Source: Bacillus xiamenensis
Lineage (GTDB): Bacteria > Bacillota > Bacilli > Bacillales > Bacillaceae
DNA length: 44,634 nt
Assembly: GCF_000300535.1 (NCBI RefSeq)
Contig: NZ_AMSH01000027.1
Coordinates: 1 to 44,634, forward strand
Reading direction: 5' to 3'
A program made the translations under genes and the position numbers. Numbering within the stretch: position 1 is the first letter of the stretch; each line of letters begins with the position of its first letter. The notes beneath the pieces are model-generated. The model was given only the letters and a program-made list of their open reading frames with translations, had not been told where the DNA came from and searched no databases. Of the stretch, positions 19,497 through 28,070 are shown piece by piece.

Positions 19497-19530
19497 AAAA
19501 AACTTACAGGACGATTCCTGTAAGTTTTTT
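19497..19530 (-). terminator. Terminator of the formaldehyde dehydrogenase gene
   Basis: AAAAACTTACAGG and CCTGTAAGTTTTT form a near-perfect stem with a six-base loop and T runs on both strands, 20 bases after the stop at 19552. Confidence 0.9.
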
Positions 19531-19551
19531 AGCTTATTTTCGAATGGATCC

Positions 19552-20766
19552 TTATTTAGAAATCATCCCATGCGGGTCAATCACAAATTTCTTCGCTACA
19601 CCCGAATCAAAATCACTATATCCTTTAGGGGCTTGATCGAGGGGAATGACGGTTGCATTGACGGCTTTGGCGATCTGTGCCCTTCCGCTTAAGATGGATT
19701 TCATTAGACTGCGGTGATATTGCATGACAGGGGTTTGGCCTGTCACAAAGGTATGGGCTTTGGCCCAGCCAAGTCCAATCCGCACTTTAAGAGAACCCAC
19801 TTTTGCATCCTCATCAACGGCACCTGGATCTTCTGTGACGTAAAGTCCTGGGATTCCAAGTTTACCGCCAACTTTGGTAATATCCATAATTGTATTTAAA
19901 ACGGTCGCTGGTGCTTCTCCTTGATCTCCATGGCCTGAAGCTTCAAAGCCGACACAATCGACCGCACAGTCGACTTCCGGCTCTCCTAGAATGTTTGTGA
20001 TTTGTTCGCCGATTCGATCATGTTTTCGTAAATTGATCGTCTCGCAGCCAAAGCTTCTGGCCTGTTCCAGCCTTTGTTCATTGAGATCACCGACGATGAC
20101 AGCGGACGCGCCAAGGAGCTGAGCGGAATGCGCTGCTGCAAGACCTACTGGCCCTGCGCCCGCAATGTAGACGGTAGAGCCTGGCTTAACGCCCGCCGAA
20201 TAAGCACCATGAAAACCTGTCGGGAAAATATCAGAAAGCATCGTCAAATCAAGTATCTTTTCCATTGCCTGATCTTTGTCCGGAAATTTAAGGAGCTGGA
20301 AATCAGCATATGGAACCATCACGTACTCGGATTGGCCGCCAACCCAACCGCCCATATCTACATATCCATAAGCTGAGCCAGGGCGATCAGGGTTTACATT
20401 TAAGCACACATGGGTTTTTTGTTCCTTACACATGACGCAGCGGCCACAGGCAATATTAAACGGAACTGATACGAGATCCCCTTTTTGGATAAACTCTACA
20501 TCCCGTCCAACCTCAACAACCTCACCTGTAATTTCATGACCAAGGACAAGTCCTTCAGGCGCAGTTGTACGTCCCCTTACCATGTGCTGGTCACTTCCAC
20601 AAATGTTTGTTGTCACCACTTTTAAAATGACGCCATGCTCACATTTACGTCCAACATTGGCTTTAGGTACACCAGGGCCATCCTTTAACACCAAATCAGG
20701 GTATCCGATATCCTCCACTGCTACATTTCCTGCTCCTTTATAAACGACACCTTTGTTTCCCGACAT
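19552..20766 (-). CDS. Glutathione-independent formaldehyde dehydrogenase (zinc, NAD-dependent)
   Basis: The 404-residue medium-chain dehydrogenase oxidises formaldehyde to formate without added thiol, as in Pseudomonas putida FDH (similar length). It shows the catalytic-zinc motifs TNICGSDQH and GHEITG, a full structural-zinc site CGRCVMCKEQKTHVC, and the nucleotide fold AGAGPVGLAA. The long insert (DCVGFEASGHGDQGEAP) that keeps NAD tightly bound in this family is present. GGAGG lies eight bases before ATG 20766; the upstream in-frame ATG has no such signal. The gene is monocistronic. A cluster of inverted repeats upstream suggests a dedicated regulator, but no regulator gene is adjacent. 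Confidence 0.88.
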   Translation of the reverse strand: MSGNKGVVYKGAGNVAVEDIGYPDLVLKDGPGVPKANVGRKCEHGVILKVVTTNICGSDQHMVRGRTTAPEGLVLGHEITGEVVEVGRDVEFIQKGDLVSVPFNIACGRCVMCKEQKTHVCLNVNPDRPGSAYGYVDMGGWVGGQSEYVMVPYADFQLLKFPDKDQAMEKILDLTMLSDIFPTGFHGAYSAGVKPGSTVYIAGAGPVGLAAAHSAQLLGASAVIVGDLNEQRLEQARSFGCETINLRKHDRIGEQITNILGEPEVDCAVDCVGFEASGHGDQGEAPATVLNTIMDITKVGGKLGIPGLYVTEDPGAVDEDAKVGSLKVRIGLGWAKAHTFVTGQTPVMQYHRSLMKSILSGRAQIAKAVNATVIPLDQAPKGYSDFDSGVAKKFVIDPHGMISK

Positions 20767-20963
20767 GTTTCCATTCCTCCCTTTTTGTTTAAAAATGAAG
20801 TCTCTACAATTTTCTCTATTTCTCGTGCATTTCCCTTCTTCAAACCGCACATTGACTCAAAAAGTAAAAACTGAATGTCTACCATGGAAAGAAAAATGTA
20901 TTTTCCAGTCAAATAAAAAAGAAAATATTGAAAAAAAAGCTAAACATTTGCAGAATAATGTCG

Positions 20964-21032
20964 ATATAAGGAATAAGCCAGACAGGTATCCTTAATCGAC
21001 AAACAAATTCCTTATATATACTATCATTCCTT
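20964..21032. promoter_or_regulatory. Inverted-repeat cluster upstream of the formaldehyde dehydrogenase
   Basis: ATATAAGGAAT (20964-20974) is the exact inverse of ATTCCTTATAT (21007-21017). Related words TATCCTTA (20987-20994) and ATTCCTTA (21025-21032) lie in the same 70 bases. This is an operator-like arrangement about 200 bases before the ATG of the dehydrogenase. The rest of 20767-21063 shows no gene; no convincing minus-strand promoter was located. A plus-strand candidate is TCGACA, 17 bases, TACTAT. Confidence 0.5.
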
Positions 21033-21072
21033 ACACACCTGGCTGGCCCCTACATATGAAATGAATCCGAAA

Positions 21073-21098
21073 GGCTCTTTTTATGAAGAGTCTTTTTT
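21073..21098 (+). terminator. Terminator-like hairpin with no gene before it on its strand
   Basis: GGCTCTT pairs with AAGAGTC around a six-base loop and is followed by six T on the plus strand. No plus-strand gene precedes it within 1.5 kb. Confidence 0.6.
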
Positions 21099-21126
21099 AT
21101 TGCCGAACGATGGATTTCATCCCACG

Positions 21127-21160
21127 CAAAAAGAGGCTCCTCTGACGAAGAGCCTCTTTG
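21127..21160 (-). terminator. Terminator of the methyltransferase gene
   Basis: AAAGAGGCTC and GAGCCTCTTT form a ten-base stem, followed on the minus strand by a T-rich tail. It lies 36 bases past the stop at 21196. Confidence 0.8.
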
Positions 21161-21195
21161 TAGATTACTTGTTCATTACCTGGGAAATATTTTCA

Positions 21196-21807
21196 TCATT
21201 TTAAGGCTTTGATACAGATATATGTATCATAGTGATAAACAGAAACGTCTCTAAAGTGATACGCTGAAAAGAGGCGGCTGATTTCTTGTTCACTGTATGT
21301 CGAAACGGACTTTGAACGTTTTTGTTCCTTCATGAGATCCTGCTTTTGAAAAGAGAGGAATACCTCTCCATCCACTTGAAGAACGCGGTACACCTCTTTC
21401 ATTACTTGCTCTATGTCTGACAAGTAATAGATGGTCTGCACTGTAAACAATTTATTGAATGATCTGTCTTCAAAAGGTAATTGCTCAGCTTTTCCAAGTG
21501 TGATAACGGCTTTTTCCTGCTCTACAAGCCTCTTATTTTTTCTTTTTGCGTATTTCACCATATGACGAGAAGCATCGACTCCATATACTTTTCCTCGATC
21601 GAGTTTTTCTGCTACTTTTGATAAAGTCATACCTCTTCCAGTGCCAATTTCTAAAATTCGGTCATTTTCTTGTATATTTAAGAGTTGAATCGTCCATTGA
21701 TTGATATTATGATGATTTTTTTCCATATAGCGGGCAATCCATTTTGAGAACAAGCCTTTTGGTTCCCTCATTTGTTTTCCAATCCAGCTTTGAATCAATG
21801 TTAACAC
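21196..21807 (-). CDS. Class I SAM-dependent methyltransferase of unknown substrate
   Basis: The 203-residue protein has the SAM-binding motif ILEIGTGRGMTL near residue 52, an acidic strand end VYGVDAS, and the late motif FTVQTIYYLSDIEQ typical of the UbiE/YrhH group. B. subtilis has a methyltransferase, yrhH, in the equivalent neighbourhood, but I cannot confirm orthology. The start is GTG 21807 or the TTG nine bases later; only AGGTG is available as a Shine-Dalgarno. It stands alone, between two strong terminators. Confidence 0.65.
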   Translation of the reverse strand: MLTLIQSWIGKQMREPKGLFSKWIARYMEKNHHNINQWTIQLLNIQENDRILEIGTGRGMTLSKVAEKLDRGKVYGVDASRHMVKYAKRKNKRLVEQEKAVITLGKAEQLPFEDRSFNKLFTVQTIYYLSDIEQVMKEVYRVLQVDGEVFLSFQKQDLMKEQKRSKSVSTYSEQEISRLFSAYHFRDVSVYHYDTYICIKALK

Positions 21808-22065
21808 CTGCTTTGCATCAGTAAATAAAACTATTTACGAATTTTCTTACTTTTCATATCGGCTCTCGCCTAACAAAAGTTAAGACCTAGTCCTAATTTC
21901 TTTCTCCTTTATAAGACGGCACCTTTTCTGAAAATGTTTCGCACGTGATGAAAAATATTTTAACGAATAGGCATTTTCATTAATTATGCTCAGATTGATT
22001 TCGTTTTCTGCATGAGCTGCATATTTTATGAATGTATCTTGATTAGATAAAGGTGGTGCTAGATT

Positions 22066-22191
22066 ATGGGCTTTGGCGGTTATTCTGGAGGCTACTGCGG
22101 TGGCTACGGTGGCGGTTTTGCAGGCGGATTCGCGTTGCTTGTTGTACTGTTCATTTTGTTAATCATCATCGGTGCAAGCTGGATTTGCTAA
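22066..22191 (+). CDS. YjcZ-family glycine-rich membrane miniprotein
   Basis: The 41-residue protein starts MGFGGYSGGYCGGYGGGF and continues into one hydrophobic helix (LLVVLFILLIIIGASW). This is the layout of the YjcZ/YtzL sporulation-associated family; function in the spore is not known. AAAGGTGG lies eight bases before the ATG and a strong terminator follows. CATATTTTA at 22020-22028 resembles a sigma-K -10 (CATANNNTA) but no matching -35 was found. Confidence 0.8.
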   Translation: MGFGGYSGGYCGGYGGGFAGGFALLVVLFILLIIIGASWIC

Positions 22192-22195
22192 TGTA

Positions 22196-22237
22196 AAAGG
22201 AGCAGGAAACGATGACGTTTTCCTGCTCCTTTTCTTT
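22196..22237 (+). terminator. Terminator of the YjcZ-like gene
   Basis: AAAGGAGCAGGAAA pairs with TTTCCTGCTCCTTT, a 14-base stem with a nine-base loop and T-rich tail. It overlaps the end of the small minus-strand ORF at 22236. Confidence 0.9.
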
Positions 22238-22397
22238 AATACCAATAGGTTGGATATGTGTACATATAGCGTCTGAGCATTTCCTCTTGCTCTCTTTGCA
22301 ATCTATATGGATTGCCGTACCCGTGCTTTAAAGAATGCGGAATAGACGCATACCCGTGCCCCACTGACGGAAACCTCATATATGGTGACATCGACAT
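22236..22397 (-). CDS. Small hypothetical protein, 53 residues, Tyr-rich
   Basis: An ORF beginning MSMSPYMRFPSVGHGYASIP and ending RRYMYTYPTYWY has GAGGTGA seven bases before its ATG. It is rich in Tyr, Gly and Arg, with a short charged helix (LQREQEEMLRRY), a composition seen in some spore-coat small proteins. I do not recognise the family. It is last in a run of small ORFs on the minus strand after yrzI, but may have its own promoter. Confidence 0.55.
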   Translation of the reverse strand: MSMSPYMRFPSVGHGYASIPHSLKHGYGNPYRLQREQEEMLRRYMYTYPTYWY

Positions 22398-22463
22398 TCA
22401 TTGATCACCTCACAATCTCCTTTTACGGTTATCATATGTGCGGATGATCAATGTGGAGCGTGT

Positions 22464-22520
22464 CTAAACCTGGTCCTTCTCCCTTGTATAACAATCAAGC
22501 ATTGCCAGTATCATAAACAT
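22464..22520 (-). CDS. Possible 18-residue peptide after yrzI
   Basis: ATG 22520 is preceded by a near-perfect AGGAGGAGA Shine-Dalgarno at seven-base spacing. The frame reads MFMILAMLDCYTREKDQV and ends in TAG. It has a hydrophobic start and charged tail. It lies 36 bases after the yrzI stop. The strong ribosome site is the only support; the peptide matches nothing I know. Confidence 0.4.
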   Translation of the reverse strand: MFMILAMLDCYTREKDQV

Positions 22521-22556
22521 GTCAATCTCCTCCTTTTCATCTTTTTCTTTTCCTTC

Positions 22557-22691
22557 TTAGTTCATATACTTTAATTGTTTCTGCTTCATTTCTTCATAAA
22601 AGGATTCGACTTGTTGTTCATAAAGAACTGTTTCAATGTCTTTGTATTTTCGCCGGATCGTCAATGTAATAAAAAATAAATGGATTGTCAT
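22557..22691 (-). CDS. yrzI: YrzI-family small protein
   Basis: The 44-residue protein begins MTIHLFFITLTIRRKYKD and continues as a charged helix (QQVESFYEEMKQKQ). This is the layout of the Bacillus YrzI family: a short hydrophobic start followed by an amphipathic tail. GGGAGGTGA lies seven bases before the ATG. It is in the same place relative to yrhC as in B. subtilis. Function is unknown. A GC-rich hairpin sits just upstream. Confidence 0.8.
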   Translation of the reverse strand: MTIHLFFITLTIRRKYKDIETVLYEQQVESFYEEMKQKQLKYMN

Positions 22692-22726
22692 ATCGCTCAC
22701 CTCCCTTCAGTTCGCAGCACGCGAAA

Positions 22727-22764
22727 TAGCCCGCAGATCTTCTTTATCAGTTGACCTGCGGGCA
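22727..22764 (-). promoter_or_regulatory. GC-rich hairpin in the yrzI leader
   Basis: On the minus strand GCCCGCAGGTC pairs with GATCTGCGGGC (one G-U) around a 13- to 15-base loop. The match is better in the minus-strand RNA than in the plus strand, so it acts in the yrzI transcript. No T run follows, so it is not a standard terminator. It may protect or gate the yrzI ribosome site about 35 bases downstream. Confidence 0.55.
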
Positions 22765-22833
22765 CACAAAAATGCAGATCAAAAGACAGTGTCTTTCAAC
22801 CTGCGATGGATGATACGTGAAATCCTCGTTTAC

Positions 22834-22950
22834 TTAAACAGTTTTGAAGCGTGCACCGTAAAAGGTAAAGGAAGGACACGAGCTCTTCCACAGGCTGATG
22901 ACATAATGAAATTGTTTGTTGAGTTGATCACAAGTAGATACGAATAACAT
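22834..22950 (-). CDS. Possible 38-residue leader ORF upstream of yrzI
   Basis: ATG 22950 follows AAAGGAGG at nine-base spacing, directly downstream of a good promoter, so ribosomes probably initiate here. The frame reads MLFVSTCDQLNKQFHYVISL and stops at 22834. No family is recognised. It is the first ORF of the proposed small-ORF transcript. Confidence 0.5.
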   Translation of the reverse strand: MLFVSTCDQLNKQFHYVISLWKSSCPSFTFYGARFKTV

Positions 22951-22987
22951 ATTCTTCAGCCTCCTTTACGTTTTTAATTACTTTGTA

Positions 22988-23016
22988 AGTATATCCAGCA
23001 AGCACCATTTTGTAAA
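22988..23016 (-). promoter_or_regulatory. Sigma-A promoter of the yrzI small-ORF transcript
   Basis: Minus strand shows TTTACA (23011-23016), a 17-base spacer and TATACT (22988-22993), then AAAGGAGG about 25 bases later. The terminator of the yrrT operon lies just upstream, so this is a new transcript. Confidence 0.75.
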
Positions 23017-23093
23017 CCTGTTTTTAGTAAATGAGATGATTTTTGTGTGTTTGACTAAATTTCTACAGTCATTCTTGTCCAATTGTCCAATGC

Positions 23094-23129
23094 CATAAAA
23101 AAAGCCTCCTCATCACATGAGGAGACTTT
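23094..23129 (-). terminator. Terminator of the yrrT-yrhC operon
   Basis: AAAGTCTCCTCATGTGATGAGGAGGCTTTTTTT on the minus strand: a ten-base stem, four-base loop and seven T, a few bases after yrhC. Confidence 0.9.
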
Positions 23130-23134
23130 ACGAA

Positions 23135-23365
23135 TTAATCTTCATCTAGTTCTTGTAGCTTTTTTTGAAAAAAGATCGCGCGTTTCACACAAAGAAAAGC
23201 GGCTATTAAGAAAACACAATCCACTGCCATCATCAGCATTTTTGGAGATGTTTCAATGTGCTGATTAGGTAAAATCGTACCAATATATAAAAAGGTGCTG
23301 ACAGCAAGCAAAATAAAAGCGTATTGCTTATAATCTGTCACTAAACCACTCCACTTTTTCTTCAC
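23135..23365 (-). CDS. yrhC: YrhC-family small membrane protein
   Basis: The product is 76 residues from GTG 23365, preceded by GGAAGGTG. An in-frame ATG at 23389 would add eight residues but has no Shine-Dalgarno, and 76 agrees with the usual YrhC length. Two hydrophobic helices are visible (FILLAVSTFLYIGTIL and LMMAVDCVFLIAAFL) with a lysine-rich start. It is the last gene of the cysteine-from-methionine operon. Function is unknown; membrane location only is supported. Confidence 0.8.
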   Translation of the reverse strand: MKKKWSGLVTDYKQYAFILLAVSTFLYIGTILPNQHIETSPKMLMMAVDCVFLIAAFLCVKRAIFFQKKLQELDED

Positions 23366-23437
23366 TTGTTTCACCTTCCCGTTATCCATGTCTATTCATA
23401 GCTTAACATAGTGAGAGAAAGCGAGGGGCATGTAAAT

Positions 23438-25511
<2,074 letters not shown>

Positions 25512-25534
25512 ATTTTTTCCCTTCCTTTGCATGG

Positions 25535-25560
25535 AAAAGAAGGGGGAAACCCCTTCTTTT
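25535..25560 (-). terminator. Hairpin between mtnN and mccA, possible internal terminator
   Basis: AAAAGAAGGGG and CCCCTTCTTTT form a perfect 11-base stem with a four-base loop. Its 3-prime arm ends in four T, and it overlaps the mtnN stop codon. In mid-operon it could end part of the transcripts or mark an mRNA processing site. Confidence 0.6.
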
Positions 25561-26254
25561 ATTGTGTTTGCTTTATCATACGCAGGACAAGGTCTGTTGA
25601 GTGAATTGCTGCTTGCTCAAGAAATTGATCAAAGGAAATATTGGATTCTTTCCCCGCAATATCGGATAGCGCTCGAACGACCACAAATGGCGTTCCAAAC
25701 AGATGGCAAACTTGCGCAACGGCTGCTGCTTCCATTTCCACCGCATATAGCTCTGGAAACTTCTCTCTGACAAACGCTACACGGTCAGGATCATTCATAA
25801 ATGAATCTCCTGTTGCAATCGTTCCTTTTGCCACTTGAATATGATCGATTTCTAAAGCAGCTTCCTCTGCCAGCTTCACAAGCTTTTCATCGGCAATAAA
25901 AGCAGCCGGCAGCCCTGGCACTTGTCCATATTCGTAATCAAAGATTGTCACATCCACATCATGATGTCTAACATCTGTCGATATGACAATATCACCTACA
26001 TTTAATGAGTGATGAAAACCGCCAGCAGATCCTGTATTGATCACATAATCTGGCTGGAAGCGGTCAAGCAGAAGTGTTGTGCTGACCGCAGCATTTACTT
26101 TTCCTATGCCTGATTTTAATAAAATCACTTCTTTATCTTCATAAACACCTGTTGTAAATTCACACCCAGCGATGTTTTCTTGTGTGGCATTCTTTAGTTG
26201 ATCTCTTAAAATCGTCACTTCTTCTTCCATTGCACCTATGACTGCGATTTTCAA
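25559..26254 (-). CDS. mtnN: 5'-methylthioadenosine / S-adenosylhomocysteine nucleosidase
   Basis: The 231-residue enzyme removes adenine from MTA and SAH and so feeds methionine salvage and SRH recycling. Motifs: GAMEEEV (catalytic Glu), TGSAGG, the substrate Glu pair EMEAAAV and catalytic Asp in RALSDIAG. The start is TTG with AAAGGA ten bases upstream. It lies 15 bases after yrrT. Confidence 0.93.
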   Translation of the reverse strand: MKIAVIGAMEEEVTILRDQLKNATQENIAGCEFTTGVYEDKEVILLKSGIGKVNAAVSTTLLLDRFQPDYVINTGSAGGFHHSLNVGDIVISTDVRHHDVDVTIFDYEYGQVPGLPAAFIADEKLVKLAEEAALEIDHIQVAKGTIATGDSFMNDPDRVAFVREKFPELYAVEMEAAAVAQVCHLFGTPFVVVRALSDIAGKESNISFDQFLEQAAIHSTDLVLRMIKQTQ

Positions 26255-26269
26255 ATCAAAAACATCCTT

Positions 26270-26911
26270 TCATTCCCTTTTCTTCGCTTCTACGATCCAC
26301 ACAAAATCATTCATTTGTTGAAAGGATGTGCTAAAACCTTCTTCTTCAAAGATTTGCTTTAGCACATCAATAGATGGATAGTATTCTGTTTCTAAATCCT
26401 CTGCAAGCTGATCGAATCCAGCGGCTTTCGCCTTGTCGATTTCAGCTTGATGTGCTGCTTGATTTTGAAACATTGTATCAGCAAAGACTATTTTACCACC
26501 TGAGGGAAGGATGTTGCCATAGGTGTGAATGGCTTGTTTTTTTTCTTCATCCGTTAAATGATGGAAAGCATATGAACTGACGACCGTATCAGGTTCAAAA
26601 GGCGGGGCTGGAAACGATAAAAAGTCTCCATCATGAAATACATTTGGTACTCCCTTTTGAAGAGCCGCTTTCTTCATCGCCTCAGAAGGTTCAACGCCAA
26701 ACACTTTTTTATTTGCTTTAAGAAGCGCCGCGGTTAGATTTCCAGTACCGCTTCCAAACTCAAGAACATGTTGACCTGAACGGCGAGCAATCTCTTTTAG
26801 AATAGCCGGATACCCGCGAAACACTTCTTCATACTGCTCGTCGTGACCACTGACTGTGTCATCATAAGACTCAGCCCAATGATCAAATAAAGAAAGAAAC
26901 TCACGTCCCAT
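26270..26911 (-). CDS. yrrT: YrrT, SAM-dependent methyltransferase of the mtnN-mccAB operon
   Basis: The 213-residue class I methyltransferase has SAM motif VLEFGSGTGNLT near residue 47, then VFGVEPS and VVSSYAFHHL. Its substrate is unknown; its product SAH would be the substrate of the next enzyme, MtnN. GGAGGG precedes ATG 26911, and the length equals that of B. subtilis YrrT. It is first in the operon. A CymR-like word lies 23-34 bases upstream of the ATG. Confidence 0.9.
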   Translation of the reverse strand: MGREFLSLFDHWAESYDDTVSGHDEQYEEVFRGYPAILKEIARRSGQHVLEFGSGTGNLTAALLKANKKVFGVEPSEAMKKAALQKGVPNVFHDGDFLSFPAPPFEPDTVVSSYAFHHLTDEEKKQAIHTYGNILPSGGKIVFADTMFQNQAAHQAEIDKAKAAGFDQLAEDLETEYYPSIDVLKQIFEEEGFSTSFQQMNDFVWIVEAKKRE

Positions 26912-26933
26912 TTTCTTTCCCTCCACTTTATCT

Positions 26934-26945
26934 ATTTATTCCTAT
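26934..26945 (-). promoter_or_regulatory. Candidate CymR site in the yrrT leader
   Basis: Minus strand reads ATAGGAATAAAT, which agrees with ATAGGTATTATT and ATAGGATTTAAT upstream of ydbM. CymR is the known repressor of yrrT in B. subtilis. A -10 candidate TATACG lies just upstream, so a bound repressor here would block transcription. Confidence 0.5.
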
Positions 26946-27097
26946 GCGTATAGTATGTTTTAATCCGTTGAACAGTTCCTATCCTACCACATCTTCTGAT
27001 TCTTTCCTACTAAAAAATACTGGGAGGGGTAGAAAAATATTTGCCCTTTTGAAAGGAAGAGATTATGATGATTCTAGAGCGTGAAGGGGTGAATGAA

Positions 27098-27301
27098 ATG
27101 GATTTTCAACTGGATTTTTTAAAGGACAAAATTGAATTTTTTGAAGCAGCATCTTTAAAAGAACTTGAACAAAAGATCCAAAAACAAATTGAACATAATC
27201 AGGCGATCCTGCTGACTGTTCATTCAGTGAGTCATCAAACGACCGTCATTGATGACCGGATTTTGTATACAGCGGTTGTTCATTTTAAAGCGAATGTCTA
27301 A
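27098..27301 (+). CDS. yrzA: YrzA-family small protein
   Basis: The 67-residue protein starts MDFQLDFLKDKIEFFEAASL and ends AVVHFKANV. It is mixed alpha/beta with no membrane segment, and lies between yrrS and yrrT as in B. subtilis. The start at 27098 follows AAGGGG and gives the usual length of 67; an in-frame ATG at 27065 also has AAAGGA and would add eleven residues. Function is unknown. Confidence 0.8.
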   Translation: MDFQLDFLKDKIEFFEAASLKELEQKIQKQIEHNQAILLTVHSVSHQTTVIDDRILYTAVVHFKANV

Positions 27302-27303
27302 AT

Positions 27304-27335
27304 AAAAAAAGATAGCATGTCCGCTATCTTTTTTT
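27304..27335. terminator. Bidirectional terminator between yrzA and yrrS
   Basis: AAAAAAAGATAGC and GCTATCTTTTTTT form a 13-base stem with a six-base loop and T tails on both strands, placed between two convergent genes. Confidence 0.95.
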
Positions 27336-27340
27336 CATGT

Positions 27341-28003
27341 TTATTTTAATTTTTCAACCTTCACAGGTTTCCAGCCTTTTTCATCCACCCATGTAATTTC
27401 TACACGGTAGCGTTCACCTGTTGATTTATCACGGATGGTTCCTTTTGCATCTTGAGGCCCTCCGTTATTTCCTAACCAAAGAACAGTCATTTGATCTTCT
27501 GAAATTCCTGTCGCATAGGACATGGCTTTGATCATTTCTTTCCAGTCTTTTGAGTTAGAATCATAGGTCGCTGTATGTGAACCGGATTGCTCTGTTCCTA
27601 CAGGCTCCCAGTCATCGTTTTCATATGTTTTGTCTACGTCACTTGTTTTGCCGCCATCTGTTACTTTGGCGTCTTTTAACGCATCTTTGTTCGTCTTTTC
27701 TTCATCATCTGTTTTCTTTGTATCTTCGTCTTGATCAGATGAATCATCTTTTTTTGTATCTGCATCATCGGATGTATCTTTCTTTTGATCTTTCACATCT
27801 TCTTGTGAGTTTTGTTTATTTTCACTTGAAGCAGGTGCCGTTTTTGATGGTGCGTCTGCTACATCTTTCGTTGGCTTATTAAAAATTAACAAACTCGATG
27901 CGACAACCAAAATAAGCACCACAACGATACCAATTAATATGTTAAGCACCATATTCGCCTTTCTGCGCTTATCACGATGTTCAAATCGAGAATTTCTACT
28001 CAA
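27341..28003 (-). CDS. yrrS: YrrS, DUF1510 membrane-anchored protein
   Basis: The 220-residue protein has a basic N-terminus, one membrane helix (LIGIVVVLILVVASSLLIF, about residues 22-41), a highly acidic Asp/Lys/Thr-rich linker (residues about 50-115) and a C-terminal DUF1510 domain (TVLWLGNNGGPQDAKG). The linker is extracellular. The start is TTG with AAAGGAG ten bases upstream. In B. subtilis it is co-transcribed with pbpI and linked to sporulation; a helper role for PbpI is plausible but inferred. Confidence 0.85.
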   Translation of the reverse strand: MSRNSRFEHRDKRRKANMVLNILIGIVVVLILVVASSLLIFNKPTKDVADAPSKTAPASSENKQNSQEDVKDQKKDTSDDADTKKDDSSDQDEDTKKTDDEEKTNKDALKDAKVTDGGKTSDVDKTYENDDWEPVGTEQSGSHTATYDSNSKDWKEMIKAMSYATGISEDQMTVLWLGNNGGPQDAKGTIRDKSTGERYRVEITWVDEKGWKPVKVEKLK

Positions 28004-28070
28004 AATCTCTGCACTCCTTTGCCTCTGTTCCCTAAGTCGTTACTATTCTAACATGACATGAAGGGATGTT

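Noticed and set aside
22441-22463. A further tiny ORF (MITVKGDCEV...) before the 53-codon ORF
   Set aside because: No Shine-Dalgarno precedes its ATG, and it overlaps the ribosome site of the 53-codon ORF.
22636-22947. A 103-codon plus-strand ORF over the yrzI region
   Set aside because: It has no ribosome site, lies opposite yrzI and the 38-codon ORF, and crosses a GC-rich hairpin that fits the minus-strand RNA better.
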